NCBI RefSeq assembly: GCF_000224145.3
Contig: NC_020172.2
Span: 2,255,962 to 2,319,961, forward strand
From: Ciona intestinalis
Lineage: Eukaryota; Chordata; Ascidiacea; Phlebobranchia; Cionidae
Direction: 5' to 3'
Length of the DNA stretch: 64,000 bases
The notes beneath the pieces were generated by a model. That model saw nothing but the letters and a program-made list of their open reading frames with translations. It did not search any database and had not been told where the DNA came from. This document shows, in pieces, positions 48,261-59,200 of this stretch. The translations under genes were made by a program, and so were the position numbers. Every line of letters begins with the position of its first letter. Position 1 is the first letter of the stretch.

Positions 48261-48856
48261 GGAAGGAAGCTGAATTTCCAGGCACCCAACAAAACAGTTA
48301 AAATTCAAATATTTTAATATTTTGAATGATCATTCTGCTAGGCCTTTTTTCTATTGCTGCTAAAGTTAGAATGTTCACTATCACAGTTTGTTTAGCTGTG
48401 CTAAAATGCAGTATTTTCTAAAAATGCTGCAAACAGATATTGTTTTTCTGCATCATGTCAAGGCTTTTTGCCTTTCAGCTTGCTTGCTGTTATAAGCCTT
48501 TATTTTATCACTTTATTTGCATTTTGGCTTGCTGTTGGCATGTGTGAATGAGATGTTATGCTGGTGTGGTATGTAGCATGTTGGTGTGTAACATTATATG
48601 AAGTATGTATATGTCAGTGTATGGAATGGAATATATGTGTTAAATGATAGCTTGTAGAATTCACTGTCCAAATTATTGCTTTGCTATCATTATAACTTAC
48701 AAACAATTACAGTGATAAATTATCTAAAAACATTGAAACTCCAGTTTAAAAAAACCTTTAAGATTGTTCGTAAAATTAATTTTAGGATCACAAAATCGGC
48801 CATTTATGTATTTATTCATTTAGTAACTTATGTATTTCAACCGTCCCCACCCTTAG

Positions 48857-48975
48857 GCATTATCACTACAATTGAGTCTCGTAAAAGTACAGCTGGATCA
48901 TCAGTAAGAAACACCCCATATATCATAACATTGTATGTAGCCCTTCTGACAACTTTGTTTCATGTTTTCATCTGA
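48857..48975 (+). CDS. Gene B alternative terminal exon 15c (GPI-type end)
   Basis: After a strong acceptor (CCCCACCCTTAG), in the same phase, the frame reads SIITTIESRKSTAGSSVRNT, then a hydrophobic stretch PYIITLYVALLTTLFHVFI up to the stop, with no basic tail. TAGSS followed by a spacer and a hydrophobic terminus is typical of GPI-anchor signals and resembles the last exon of gene A (TTAGAAQLRL...LLMKM). It also gives a 592-residue precursor. Confidence 0.6.
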
Positions 48976-50514
48976 ATGTCAGATCACCTTTGCAAGAATA
49001 GCTGTTTGTGGCTAAACTGTGAAGGCATTTTATTTAAGCAATCTGATAGTTTGCGTAAATTCTATTTATATTTTGCATTTGCTTATGTCCATTGGTTCGT
49101 ACAGCTATTTTCTTTAATTAAAAACACATGCTAAAACATAGCTATACAGTTTTGCCACTTTTTAATTTTAGCAATGTAATTCTCACTGAAATGGCTTTCT
49201 GAGTTACCAGTATCTGGGCTTTTTAATAACTCTTGAACAATTTTAACAACCCAACCCTGCCAATTATATACTATGGTCACTTTGTTTAACTTAAATAAAC
49301 AGAAAATGATACCCAGAATAAAAATTTCATATTTATTATATCTGATACCTAGCTATGCCATTCGTGCCAGTTTAATACTCGTGTCTCATACCAATATTTC
49401 TTAAAATATTGTGTGACCATGCTATTATGGTTTAGCAATATTCTTTCTGCCATATTAGTTTATGTAAACACTGTGGGTTAAATTTTCTGCCTTACACAAC
49501 TATGTCCACTCAGAAATAAAAAAACACTAATTATTTTATTCTCTTTAACAAAGTTTCAGTCTTGCTTTAATGTTGTTTTTATTTAACATTAAAAGTTGTA
49601 TTTTCAATATTCGCAATTCAAGAACATTCTACGCTATTGTGACTTGCCATAGGCCACCTATATAGAATGCAGTAGAATACTTTATAAAATTACCACAGTT
49701 TAATTTCTATAATACTATATAAAGTATACAATTTTTAACAAATTTGTGTCTTGTTTATAAATAATCATATGCGTACTATTCACATGTATTATAGTTACAC
49801 TACCAATTTTTTTGTGTTTTTAAATTTTATCTAACTTGAATACCTTGTCTCCAATAATGGACACTAAGAAACATTTTTTTGTGTGTTTTATTAGGATCGT
49901 AGTACTATAAGTTATAAATTTATTTGTGCTGTATATACATAAACGAACATTGGTACCAGAACAGTGTAATAGCTTCCAGTTTTAACCTTACAAGTGTTGA
50001 TAAAATCTTGTTTTGCGATTTACTTTTTTCCCCGGTTAGGACCGAAAAAAGTTGTATTTAAAAGATAAAAAATTGTACTGAACAAAGTTCAAAATAATAA
50101 GATAAAATATTCTGTTTTTTTGCCACTTGTACTTCTTTGCAGTATATTTGTATGCTTATTATATGTGTGCCTGTTACTATTTTAAACAGAGTGTCCCATT
50201 ATTTTAGAGCACTAAATATAAAAAGTTTTGGAGAATTAATTATAAGCGTATGGCTTTGTACTAAGTCCAATTTATTTTTCCTTAAAAATTTGATTAAATT
50301 TAAAAAAACATTTTTTTTCCAAATCTTGTTTTTACAAATATCTTAAAATTTCTAGAACACCTGCATATTGTTACATGTATTTGTTTTGTGATTTATATAT
50401 ACACCAGGGTAACTGTGTTAAAATGTGTTATGTTAAATAAAAACCAACTTGGATAAAATGTATTTAATGTTGTTTTATTTGGTTTCTGCCAGTATAATAT
50501 AATTCTCTAATTTT

Positions 50515-50640
50515 GTTTTAAACAAAGAACAAAGCTCTTTTAGAGTTGTGAAGATATGGCTATATAATTCTATAAATATTGTTTGTTTACTACCAAATAG
50601 GACGGTAAAAGAATGAAAACGTGATCCATCATACCCTAAC
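50515..50640. repeat. Eroded MITE family 1 copy
   Basis: GAACAAAGCTCTTTTAGAG, GATATGGCTATATAATTC, GTTTGTTTACTACCAAATAG and GATCCATCATACCC. The left terminal repeat is missing. Confidence 0.5.
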
Positions 50641-50756
50641 CCCAATCTAACATATGTTTAATGCTAAACTGTGTTATTTTGCGAGTATATATTTATATTA
50701 ATCCAACTGGTATTAAAAGTATGAATATGCGTCACGCAGAGTTAAAATATATATTG

Positions 50757-51190
50757 CCGGTGTCGCGGAAATTTGGTACCCAAGAAATCTGGTTCCCATC
50801 GGCTACTGCGCATGCGCAGACACAATGCATTTTTATCAGAAATCTAAAAATCTGGTTCCCAGAAGTTAACTTGAATACATGTAGACATGTTTTTAGATAG
50901 TTTATTCTATTTAATGTAAAAATGAAGGTTTGTCGCCCTTATTTGTTGTCGATGACGTGATATGGGCAGTAGTCATTGGTCATACGGTATTATGTATAAT
51001 TTATGTTAAAATACAGCATACATTTTTGTTAAGAAGATAAATCTTTAAAAAGAATTAGAGTATAAAATACTTCGCATCTAACAACTGGTATTTTTAGTCG
51101 CAACCAGCATAGTTTTGAATTCCTTATAAAACAGTTTTTTCTGGCCTATGGGAACCAGATTTCTTGGGAACCAGATTTCCGCGACACTGG
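50757..51190. repeat. 434-bp inverted-repeat element with internal GGTTCCCA repeats
   Basis: Terminal inverted repeats of about 48 bp: CCGGTGTCGCGGAAATTTGG... (50757-50804) and the complement ending ...TTTCCGCGACACTGG (51143-51190). Each arm holds two direct copies of AAATCTGGTTCCCA, and a third lies at about 50847. The left arm is followed by a perfect 14-bp palindrome, CTGCGCATGCGCAG (50806-50819), which contains an NRF1-type site. There is no coding frame. Confidence 0.7.
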
Positions 51191-51264
51191 TTCTAACCAA
51201 TGTCATAGCTCCATGGTTGGATGGCCGCTTATTAAACCAGGGAATCTCGTTTCGTGGCTCAGCA

Positions 51265-51425
51265 GGAGTTGTCAAATTTGTCAGTCAAAAATAAAACACA
51301 GAAAAACGACCACCCACCAAGTTGCTTATGCCTATGCAGTGACTCTACTAAGCGATACGAAGTATGTGAAATAGAACACCCGTGTTTTATTGATTGTATC
51401 TGCCCTGCCACGTCAGGCTAAATAA
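51265..51425 (+). repeat. SINE-like element
   Basis: GTTGTCAAATTTGTCAGTC, CCACCCACCAAGTTGCTTAT, GTGACTC, ACACCCGTGTTTTATTG and CTGCCCTGCCACGTC. The terminal ATTC run is absent. Confidence 0.55.
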
Positions 51426-51429
51426 GTTA

Positions 51430-51600
51430 TAGTGAGCTTGGGTAAGATAAAACCTGTTTTCATTCACTTTTCTCGTCCCATTTGGTGGTAAACCACCAAT
51501 AGTTACAGAATTATTTAGTGGTAGCCCCGCGACTATAATAGCGTTGTTAATTTAAACACGATTTATAAAGTGTCCCACCTCACCCCACAGTGTACTATAC
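51430..51600. repeat. MITE family 1 copy, inverted orientation
   Basis: TATAGTGAGCTTGGGTAAGA, TTTTCTCGTCCCATTTGGTG, AGCGTTGTTAATTTAAACAC and TGTCCCACCTCACCCCACAG. Confidence 0.65.
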
Positions 51601-52271
51601 TTATAAACTGTACTATACGTCATTTGTAACGACTATGTTTCTAATAGGCCATGGTTATTTATTGTTGCTCACCACGAGTAATTAAGTGAAGGCAATTAAC
51701 GGGTAAATGAGTGATTTATTTATTCAAATAGTCAGATTTATGTTAGACTTCGGCCCACTATTATTTTGTATTGTTTTCTATGCATTTTTGCGCTGAGCGT
51801 ATTTCGCCGCCTGCTGTACGCATTTTCTTCCTGCATATTTGTGCAGTTAATGGACGCGATAAACTGGTGTGCCTTTTTCTTATGGCAGGTTTCTGGTTTA
51901 CAGAACAAGTTTAGTTCATCCAGTTGTCGTTGTGTAATGAGAGTAGCAAGGTCAGTGGTGTTTTGGAAACTTGGGACATTTTTGCTTCATTTGTAACCGC
52001 GTACAAGAATGAGACAAAAAAACAGTTCAGATAGCCTACAGTAGGCCGTTAACGTAGTACCAGCCTATTCTGACATTCTAACGTCATCTTGCTTTGAGCG
52101 CATTGCCGTTAAAGGGTTAATTGTCAGCATAACTAAAACTTATAATTTTAAAAAGGTATAAACAATTTAAAGAACGTAGCCAAAGATTGATGAATAAAGC
52201 GTCGGCTCCAGATATAGTGAGACAACGTAAAGCTAAGGTTAAACTTTGCAAGCCAGATCCGGGTGGGTAGT

Positions 52272-52392
52272 CAAATATCAGGGACAATACGTTCAAAGTA
52301 ATGGTCCGAGTTCAGAAGCTAGATTCAGGATTTGATTGATGTAAGTCAAATATCACAGACAATACGGTCAACTTAACGGTCCGAGTTCAGGA
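52272..52392 (+). repeat. Two-unit direct repeat
   Basis: AAATATCAGGGACAATACGT... GGTCCGAGTTCAG (52276-52315) is repeated as AAATATCACAGACAATACGG... GGTCCGAGTTCAG about 74 bp later. Confidence 0.55.
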
Positions 52393-52439
52393 AATATGGA
52401 CGTGGGTGTGGTTTGGTAAAAGACGCTTAACGGCCATTG

Positions 52440-52570
52440 CTAAAACCCGGTGTTATCTTATGAGTTGTCCAAATTGTTAGCTACAGAAAAAAAATAATGT
52501 TTATAGGTGATAATTGATTGGCTGGCAAAAAATGCGTGAAACAGAATATTCAATCATATATTCAAGTAGT
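52440..52570 (+). repeat. Degenerate SINE-like copy
   Basis: TAAAACCCGGTGTTATC, TGAGTTGTCCAAATTGTTAG, then GATAATTGATTGGCTGGC and CGTGAAACAGAATATTC. It matches the middle of the family. Confidence 0.45.
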
Positions 52571-52598
52571 TACGTTTTGCCAGGTTTAAGCTATCTAG

Positions 52599-52786
52599 TA
52601 GGGTGGGGAAAGATGGGAAATCGATAGCACATAATGTTCAAATATCCTGATCGTGTTTTTAAAAATTAACACGGTCTATAGGAGTCATGAGGCTAAGTTT
52701 TTTTTTAAGTGTTCTTGGTTTATTACCTAATGAGACGAGAAAATAGAATAAAAAGGTTACCCATCTTACCCCACCCTACTCTATAA
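52599..52786. repeat. MITE family 1 copy, complete ends
   Basis: AGTAGGGTGGGGAAAGATGG on the left and TTACCCATCTTACCCCACCC followed by TACT on the right, with TCCTGATCGTGTTTTTAAAA and GGAGTCATGAGG inside. Confidence 0.75.
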
Positions 52787-53009
52787 ATACTCATTCAAGT
52801 CTTCTCTTCGATTATTCTTCATCAGTCATAGCTAAATTCAAAGTGAAACAAAAACCTGAGTTGTTTATAATGAAGTCTTAAGACCTGTTCAAACAGCCAC
52901 GCACAAGTTCGCTATTAAACAAGCCGCACCAGTAGCAACTATGAAGCTTATTTCCCTTGGCAAGCATAAAAGCAACACACATTTTCTTGGAGAGCACATC
53001 TGGTGCTCG

Positions 53010-53150
53010 GGCCCATGGGCAAAGTGGTTAGCGCGCCTCCCTCTCACCCAGAGGTAGCCTAATGAATTTAGGGCCATAGTCGCTGGTACCATTGTAGGCG
53101 TTTGTGCCCTAGGGCAAGACTTAACGACAATTGCTCCAACCCAGCAACAT
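53010..53150 (+). repeat. SINE-like head with tRNA-like A box
   Basis: GGGCAAAGTGGTTAGCGCGC (A-box-like), then GCCCTAGGGCAAGACTTAAC and CTCCAACCCAG, joining the head words of the 6105-6395 copy. It ends about 90 bp before the SLC23A start codon. Confidence 0.5.
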
Positions 53151-53240
53151 TTTTTTATAGAAATAATTTCCTAATTACCAATATAAGCAAGCAGAAATAG
53201 CTTGTTATCTGTATGTGGAATATTATTGAGTTCATTTGAG

Positions 53241-56200
53241 ATGACAGAGCATGAAATAACCGTAGAATGCATTGATCCTGTCTCAAAACCAGGAAGCTAT
53301 GTAAACAAAGCATTTGAACAGGTAAGAGCGTAATAAAAAATAATTTATCTTTTCGAATACAAAGTAACCAAGATAAGTCTAATTAGAACTGCGAAGGAAC
53401 GGAATTCGAAGCAAAACGATAGTCGTTAAAACACGCGCTACGTGTAAAACTACTGGGGTAAAAGTGTAAAATAAAAACGCGACTGTTAACCCAGAATGTA
53501 GTAGAAATAATTGATATCGAGTATAAAAACAGATGTAATTGGAAGAAAATGTTGTTGAGAAAAAAAGAGAAAAATTGACTTACGAAACTTTTTGTAAACC
53601 TCTTAAGTAAAAACTTTATTAATTAGGTGTGTCCTGCCTCGAGGAGACTTGTAAACCGAAATTACAGTTGTTAATTGTAATCCGGTAAAAACGTGTGTTA
53701 TATCATAGTATATACTTCACTATGGGTATATCAACAACCGCTTGCCCGCTATCTGTTTTTACGGTATCCACCTTTCATCAAAGTACTATAGTACTGTGGG
53801 GGTAAGATGGGACACCTTAAGAACATAATCCAAATATTGCCATCGTGTTTTACTCAATTAACAACGGTCTACTTCTACGGACAAGAATTGAAAAGGTGTT
53901 TCATCTTCCCCCACCCTATTAAAACTTAATAGCCGTTTTGTATAAACGAACAACATTCTAAATAAATAAAAACATGTTTTCCCCACTTAGGAGGAAAAGA
54001 GTACGAACCAGGAAATAGAAACAGCCACAGACGAGACTCCACAATCGTCATCGGGTTTATTATATGGATTGAACGACGTACCCTCATGGTATCTTTGTAT
54101 AGCTTTCGGGCTACAGGTATGTAAACTGTAGCAAGCAAACATAAACGTAACATAGGTGAAAATTGTTCATTTCATTACCATATTAGTGGAGATCAAATTA
54201 AATTTAAACGAATGTCATTGAAACATTATTGTTTTGCTGTTGAATATCTAAATACGGGTGTATACTAGTTTTTTAGGTTTTATAGGTTGCCTATTTTTTA
54301 AAAGGCAAGCTTTGTTATGTATAGGTTGCCCATTTTTTAAAAGGCAAGCTTTGTCTAAAGCAAGCTTTGTTATGTTTGTATTTAAATAGCTGTCTCATTT
54401 GTTAAGCTACCAAAACGCGCTTCAGCTTTAGTTTGAACAAAGCACCCTAAGACACCCTAAATATCTCACGCTTGACCTATTTACTTGTGGTATGTGGTAT
54501 TCACAGCATTACTTGCTCGCTATCGGGTCCTTGGTTGGCGTTCCTTTGATACTTGCTTCAATGTTGTGCATTCCTAATGACGCAATGGGTGACGTCGGTC
54601 GTGCCAGTTTGATCAGCACAACGTTCGTGGTGTCCGGGGCATGCACATTGATTCAAACCACCATAGGAAACAGGTAAAGATGAATGAAACAATGACATAA
54701 TAAATGTAACTTGTTTTATTCTTGCATGGCTGAGTAACGACAATCGTTATAACGAGGTTTTTTAAAGAGCGGCATATTCGGTATTTTATTTGGTATTTTG
54801 TAGACATAGCAAACCAAAAGCACTCGAGTTGGTCTGCTCCTTTAAGGCCTTGAGTGTCCTTGAACATAATGACAGCGAATGCGACCAGTAACTACACGCA
54901 GTGGCATTTAGCATCAAGTGTACGATATATACGCTGCGCTGTAATATCCCCCATGGTATAACCTACAACACATTGCTCTACAACACATTGACACGCAAGG
55001 ATAAATGGGCGACAATATTAATAGGGGTGCTGGGTTACCGGGTCTAAACTTACATAAACTCTATATCCGATACCTATAGGGTAATAGGCTGACTCTAGTC
55101 TAAATCTTGGGTAACAATAATGTTTGCCATTCTGTATAGGCCCTCGAGCCTCGCTCCCTTATACATGTACCATGTACGTTTAATAAAACATGTTTTTGAA
55201 CGTAAAAGATTCTAAAATGTCGTGCCTCGCCGTTGAATCTAACTCATTTAAAATAAAATAGATAGTGATATAATCAACGAATATGGATATGATGCTTGTA
55301 TCATGTACGTATTCAACGTGATGCTTTTTGCTTGCGCAGGCTACCGATTATGCAAGGAAACTCATTCTCGTTTCTTCCACCCTCGATCGCTATTTTATCG
55401 CTCCCGCATAACCAGTGCCCTCCTGCGCTTCCTATCGGTTACATGAATACGACTGTGACGCTGTACAACGACAGTGGTCTCATCGTCGATGGAGAAGAAG
55501 TATGGCATCGCAGAATGAGAGAAGTTGGTATTTGCATACACAAATTTGATTTGATCTAAATAAAACTTTTGCCGGTGCCGTGACGCAGTGGTTAACCCGT
55601 ATACCTCTCTATAATGGTATTGGGTTCAAGCCTCGGAACTGCCAACATGGTGGACGTATGTTTTCTGGACAAAGACATGTGACCTCAAACTCATTGGCCC
55701 CTAAAGGACTGTCTATTCGCGTCCTATTTCGTAGTAAACAAAGAATATTTAATGAATTATAAAATCGCACTTTCACGTTAGTTGTTTGAAACACGATACT
55801 TGAATATTATGTGCTAAAGATGTCCCTTATTTCCCCCATACTCTTTATATAATGTACCATTACACAGGTACAGGGAGCTATTGCGGTTGCCGCTATTTTA
55901 GAAGTTATTCTAGGTGCGACAGGAGCAATCGGGTTTCTTATGAGGTATATCGGCCCACTGACCATCGTACCTACTATCACGTTAATCGGGTTAGACCTTT
56001 TTGCAACTGCGGCCAACAATGCCAAAGTACAATGGGGAATTGCTTTTTTGTGAGTTAAAACTAAAACTAAACATGTTTTTTAAATAGTGAAACAACAGCT
56101 GTAAGTTGTAGGCTGTTATGTTTGGTGTTATATGTGTGTTGTCTCAATGGTTCATCTATTATAGTTTTATAAGACCTTGATAGCAATATGGAGCCTTGAA

Positions 56201-59200
56201 CCCTTAAACTCTGAACCAAATGTAGTTTGCTAACCACCGTTTAACCTTGACATGTCACGCAGTCTCTCATCCGACAGAATTACATACCTAAACAAAAGTT
56301 CTATTTTTTAGCACAATTGTCGTGTTGACTCTATGTTCCCAGTACTTGAAAAACGTGACCATTCCCTTTACAAAGTTCAGTTTTCATCGTCGAAAATGTT
56401 ACATCGGGAAAAGTGGATTCTTTAGAATGTTCCCGGTAAGCTTTTGGGTGTAGTCTCCATAGATCTGTTATACTATTACACTGTAACACTTGTACATAAG
56501 GTGCATTACTACATAACGGTTGTAGGGTATGTCTGTAGTATAATTTGATGTTGTAAGCATCAAATCTATACAAATAAATCGTCTGTATATAAGAAGACAC
56601 CTACATGTAGACGGGATACCTTTAACACATCTAAATAGTTTGATCGTGTTTTAAACAATTAACAACGGTCTATGAGTCGTGATGAGGATACGGTTTAAAA
56701 AATTTTCGTATGTTCTTTGTTTACTATACCAAATGGGATGAGAAACAAAACGAAAATATGTCACATCTTCCCCCACCCCGCTACAAATTTTCTCAAATTC
56801 TTTTGCAGGTACTGATTGCTTTATTATCGGCGTGGTTGCTCTGCTACATATTTACCATTACAAATGTATTTCCAAATGATGCAACCAAGCCATATTATAG
56901 AGCAAGAACAGATATTCGATCCAATGTTATACATAATAGTCCATGGTAAGCATGTTAATTTTGATTTTAGTGTATTTTAGTTTTTACATTACAGCCTAAT
57001 ATAGTTTATATATGTAAAGTAGTTGGGACACCTTTTTATTCTATTTTCTCGTCACATTTAGTAGTAAACAAAGAACACTCAAAGAATTATAAAACTGTAT
57101 TCCTACGACTCCCATAGACCGTTGTTAATTGTTTAAAAAACGATCAGGATATTTGAGTAGTATGTGCTAAAGGTGTCCCATCTCCCCCATCCTACTTATT
57201 GACAAGAAGTTTAAAAGGAAGTTAGTTATCTATCACTTAATTATTTTTTACATGGCTTAATTGTTTTTTACCTGGCCTAACACTTGAGTATTCGTAGCCA
57301 CGAATGTATAGCTTAGAACCTTGGGTATCCTTGCGTGACAGGGTATAACAACAATTTTAGGGCACGGTTCTTGGGTTCAAGGTCTCACTAACCACAAAAA
57401 TGTCTCGGTTCGTTAAGTTAGCCTAGTATGTAACCCGTATAGCCAATCTAAAAGACAGACTGGTCTGCAGCCAGCATATTTGTTTCTTTAACGTCCGGCG
57501 CCGCACCACTGCAATTGGTTAGCACGCCACTTGGGCAATCGCTCCAACCCAGCGGTTATACTAATGGGTTGTCCAAATTATTAGTCACATATAAAAAATC
57601 AAAAAATATAACCACCCACAAAGTAACATATCTGGTAACTCGTAAGCTGCCACAAGGTGTATGAAGCAGAACACCCGTGTTAACGACTGTCGTTTCCGGC
57701 CACAAGCACGCAAGGATAAAGTAATTTATACATTAATGCATTCATTCAACTAATCGAATTTCTCTTTTATACGCTTCGATTATTGGTTGGGGGGGGGGGG
57801 GGGGGGGGGGGTTAGGGGGAGTTAATTGCTTGGTGTAGTACTTACGCGCCTATTTGGACTTGGACAGCACACGTGAAGACAAGCCCGGATGATATCTCGA
57901 GCCGTATATGCCAGACGTACATAACGCCCTTTATTACCATATAATGAACAAACGCCAGCAGATCTTATACACACTTAAAATTTTATTCTATAGGTTCCGC
58001 TTTCCCTACCCAGGACAATGGGGTTTACCTGTTGTTACAGTCGGTGGTTTTATTGGAATGCTGGCTGCTATAATAGCGGGTACTGTTGAATCGATTGGTG
58101 ATTACCACGCTTGTGCTCGCCTTGCTGGTGTACCACCACCTCCAAGTCATGCCTTGAACAGGTTAGCAGCGTAGTATGAAGGAATGTATCTTATTATACT
58201 CGCGGAAATAATAAGCAAGTATCATGAGGACAGTCGTCGCTCGGTAGGCGATAATAAATAATGGATATTGATTCAGGCATCCTCGTATGTTTAGTATTTT
58301 TCTTTACAATCGCCTAAATAGCTTCTCGAATCTTACAGCGTGATGAATGTTTTCCTCATGGTTAAAAACATTTACTTTTAGAGGAATAATGATGGAAGGA
58401 ATCGGAGTTATGCTGGCTGGACTTATCGGTACTGGATCTGGGACAACCTCGTTCAGTCAAAATGTTGCCGCAATCGGGATAACTCGTGTAGGAAGCAGAA
58501 GAGTAAGTTTATGCTTCGTGACTCACAGCACTATTTGTAGAACCTATTTAAGTGGTTAAATGCATAGCGTGGTAACTTCAGTAACATAAAAACGTACGGA
58601 TGTTCTGTTTCATACATCTATGACGCCCGCTTCCGAGGTTTTGTTACGAATGAAACTTTTAGTACGGCGGTCTACAGAACGCTTTGTTTTATATTCCAGG
58701 TTCTTCAAACTGCAGGTGTCCTGTTTATGATTCTTGGGTATTTCAGTAAGTTCGGAAGTATATTTGTCACTGTACCTGATCCTGTTATTGGAGGAATGTT
58801 TTACATTATGTTTGGAATGATATCAGCGGTCGGACTATCTAATCTGAAGTACGTTGACCTCGATTCGAACAGGTGGGAACTTTATTTTAGCTGTAATTGT
58901 GCGGAAGAAATAAAACTTTGTGACTTCACTCTGCTATCATTGAATGAATGATTAGTACCACGCCGTCAGACATGTATAGTTTCCGTATTAAGTGAGGTTT
59001 CTAGCATATTATAACCGTTATATTTTTATTTTTTATTTTCTAACATATTTCTACTGCATATTTCCACTACATATTTCCACTACATATATATATTTGTGTT
59101 TCTAATATTTTACAACTGTAGAAACATCTTTGTCATTGGAGTCTCCTTGTTTATGGGGTTGTCTGTGGCAAATTGGGCCAAAGCAAATTCTTCTGCCATC

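Larger units (their letters stand above)
48976..53240. other. Intergenic DNA between gene B and SLC23A
   Basis: The first 1.5 kb is AT-rich, with AATAAA words near 49316, 49515 and 50436, and is probably gene B 3' UTR plus flank. From 50.5 kb it is mainly repeats, listed separately. I see no coding exon. Confidence 0.55.

Noticed and set aside
55570..55650. Possible tRNA gene with A- and B-box words
   Set aside because: No acceptor-stem pairing or anticodon arm can be drawn, and similar heads recur elsewhere attached to the SINE-like body.
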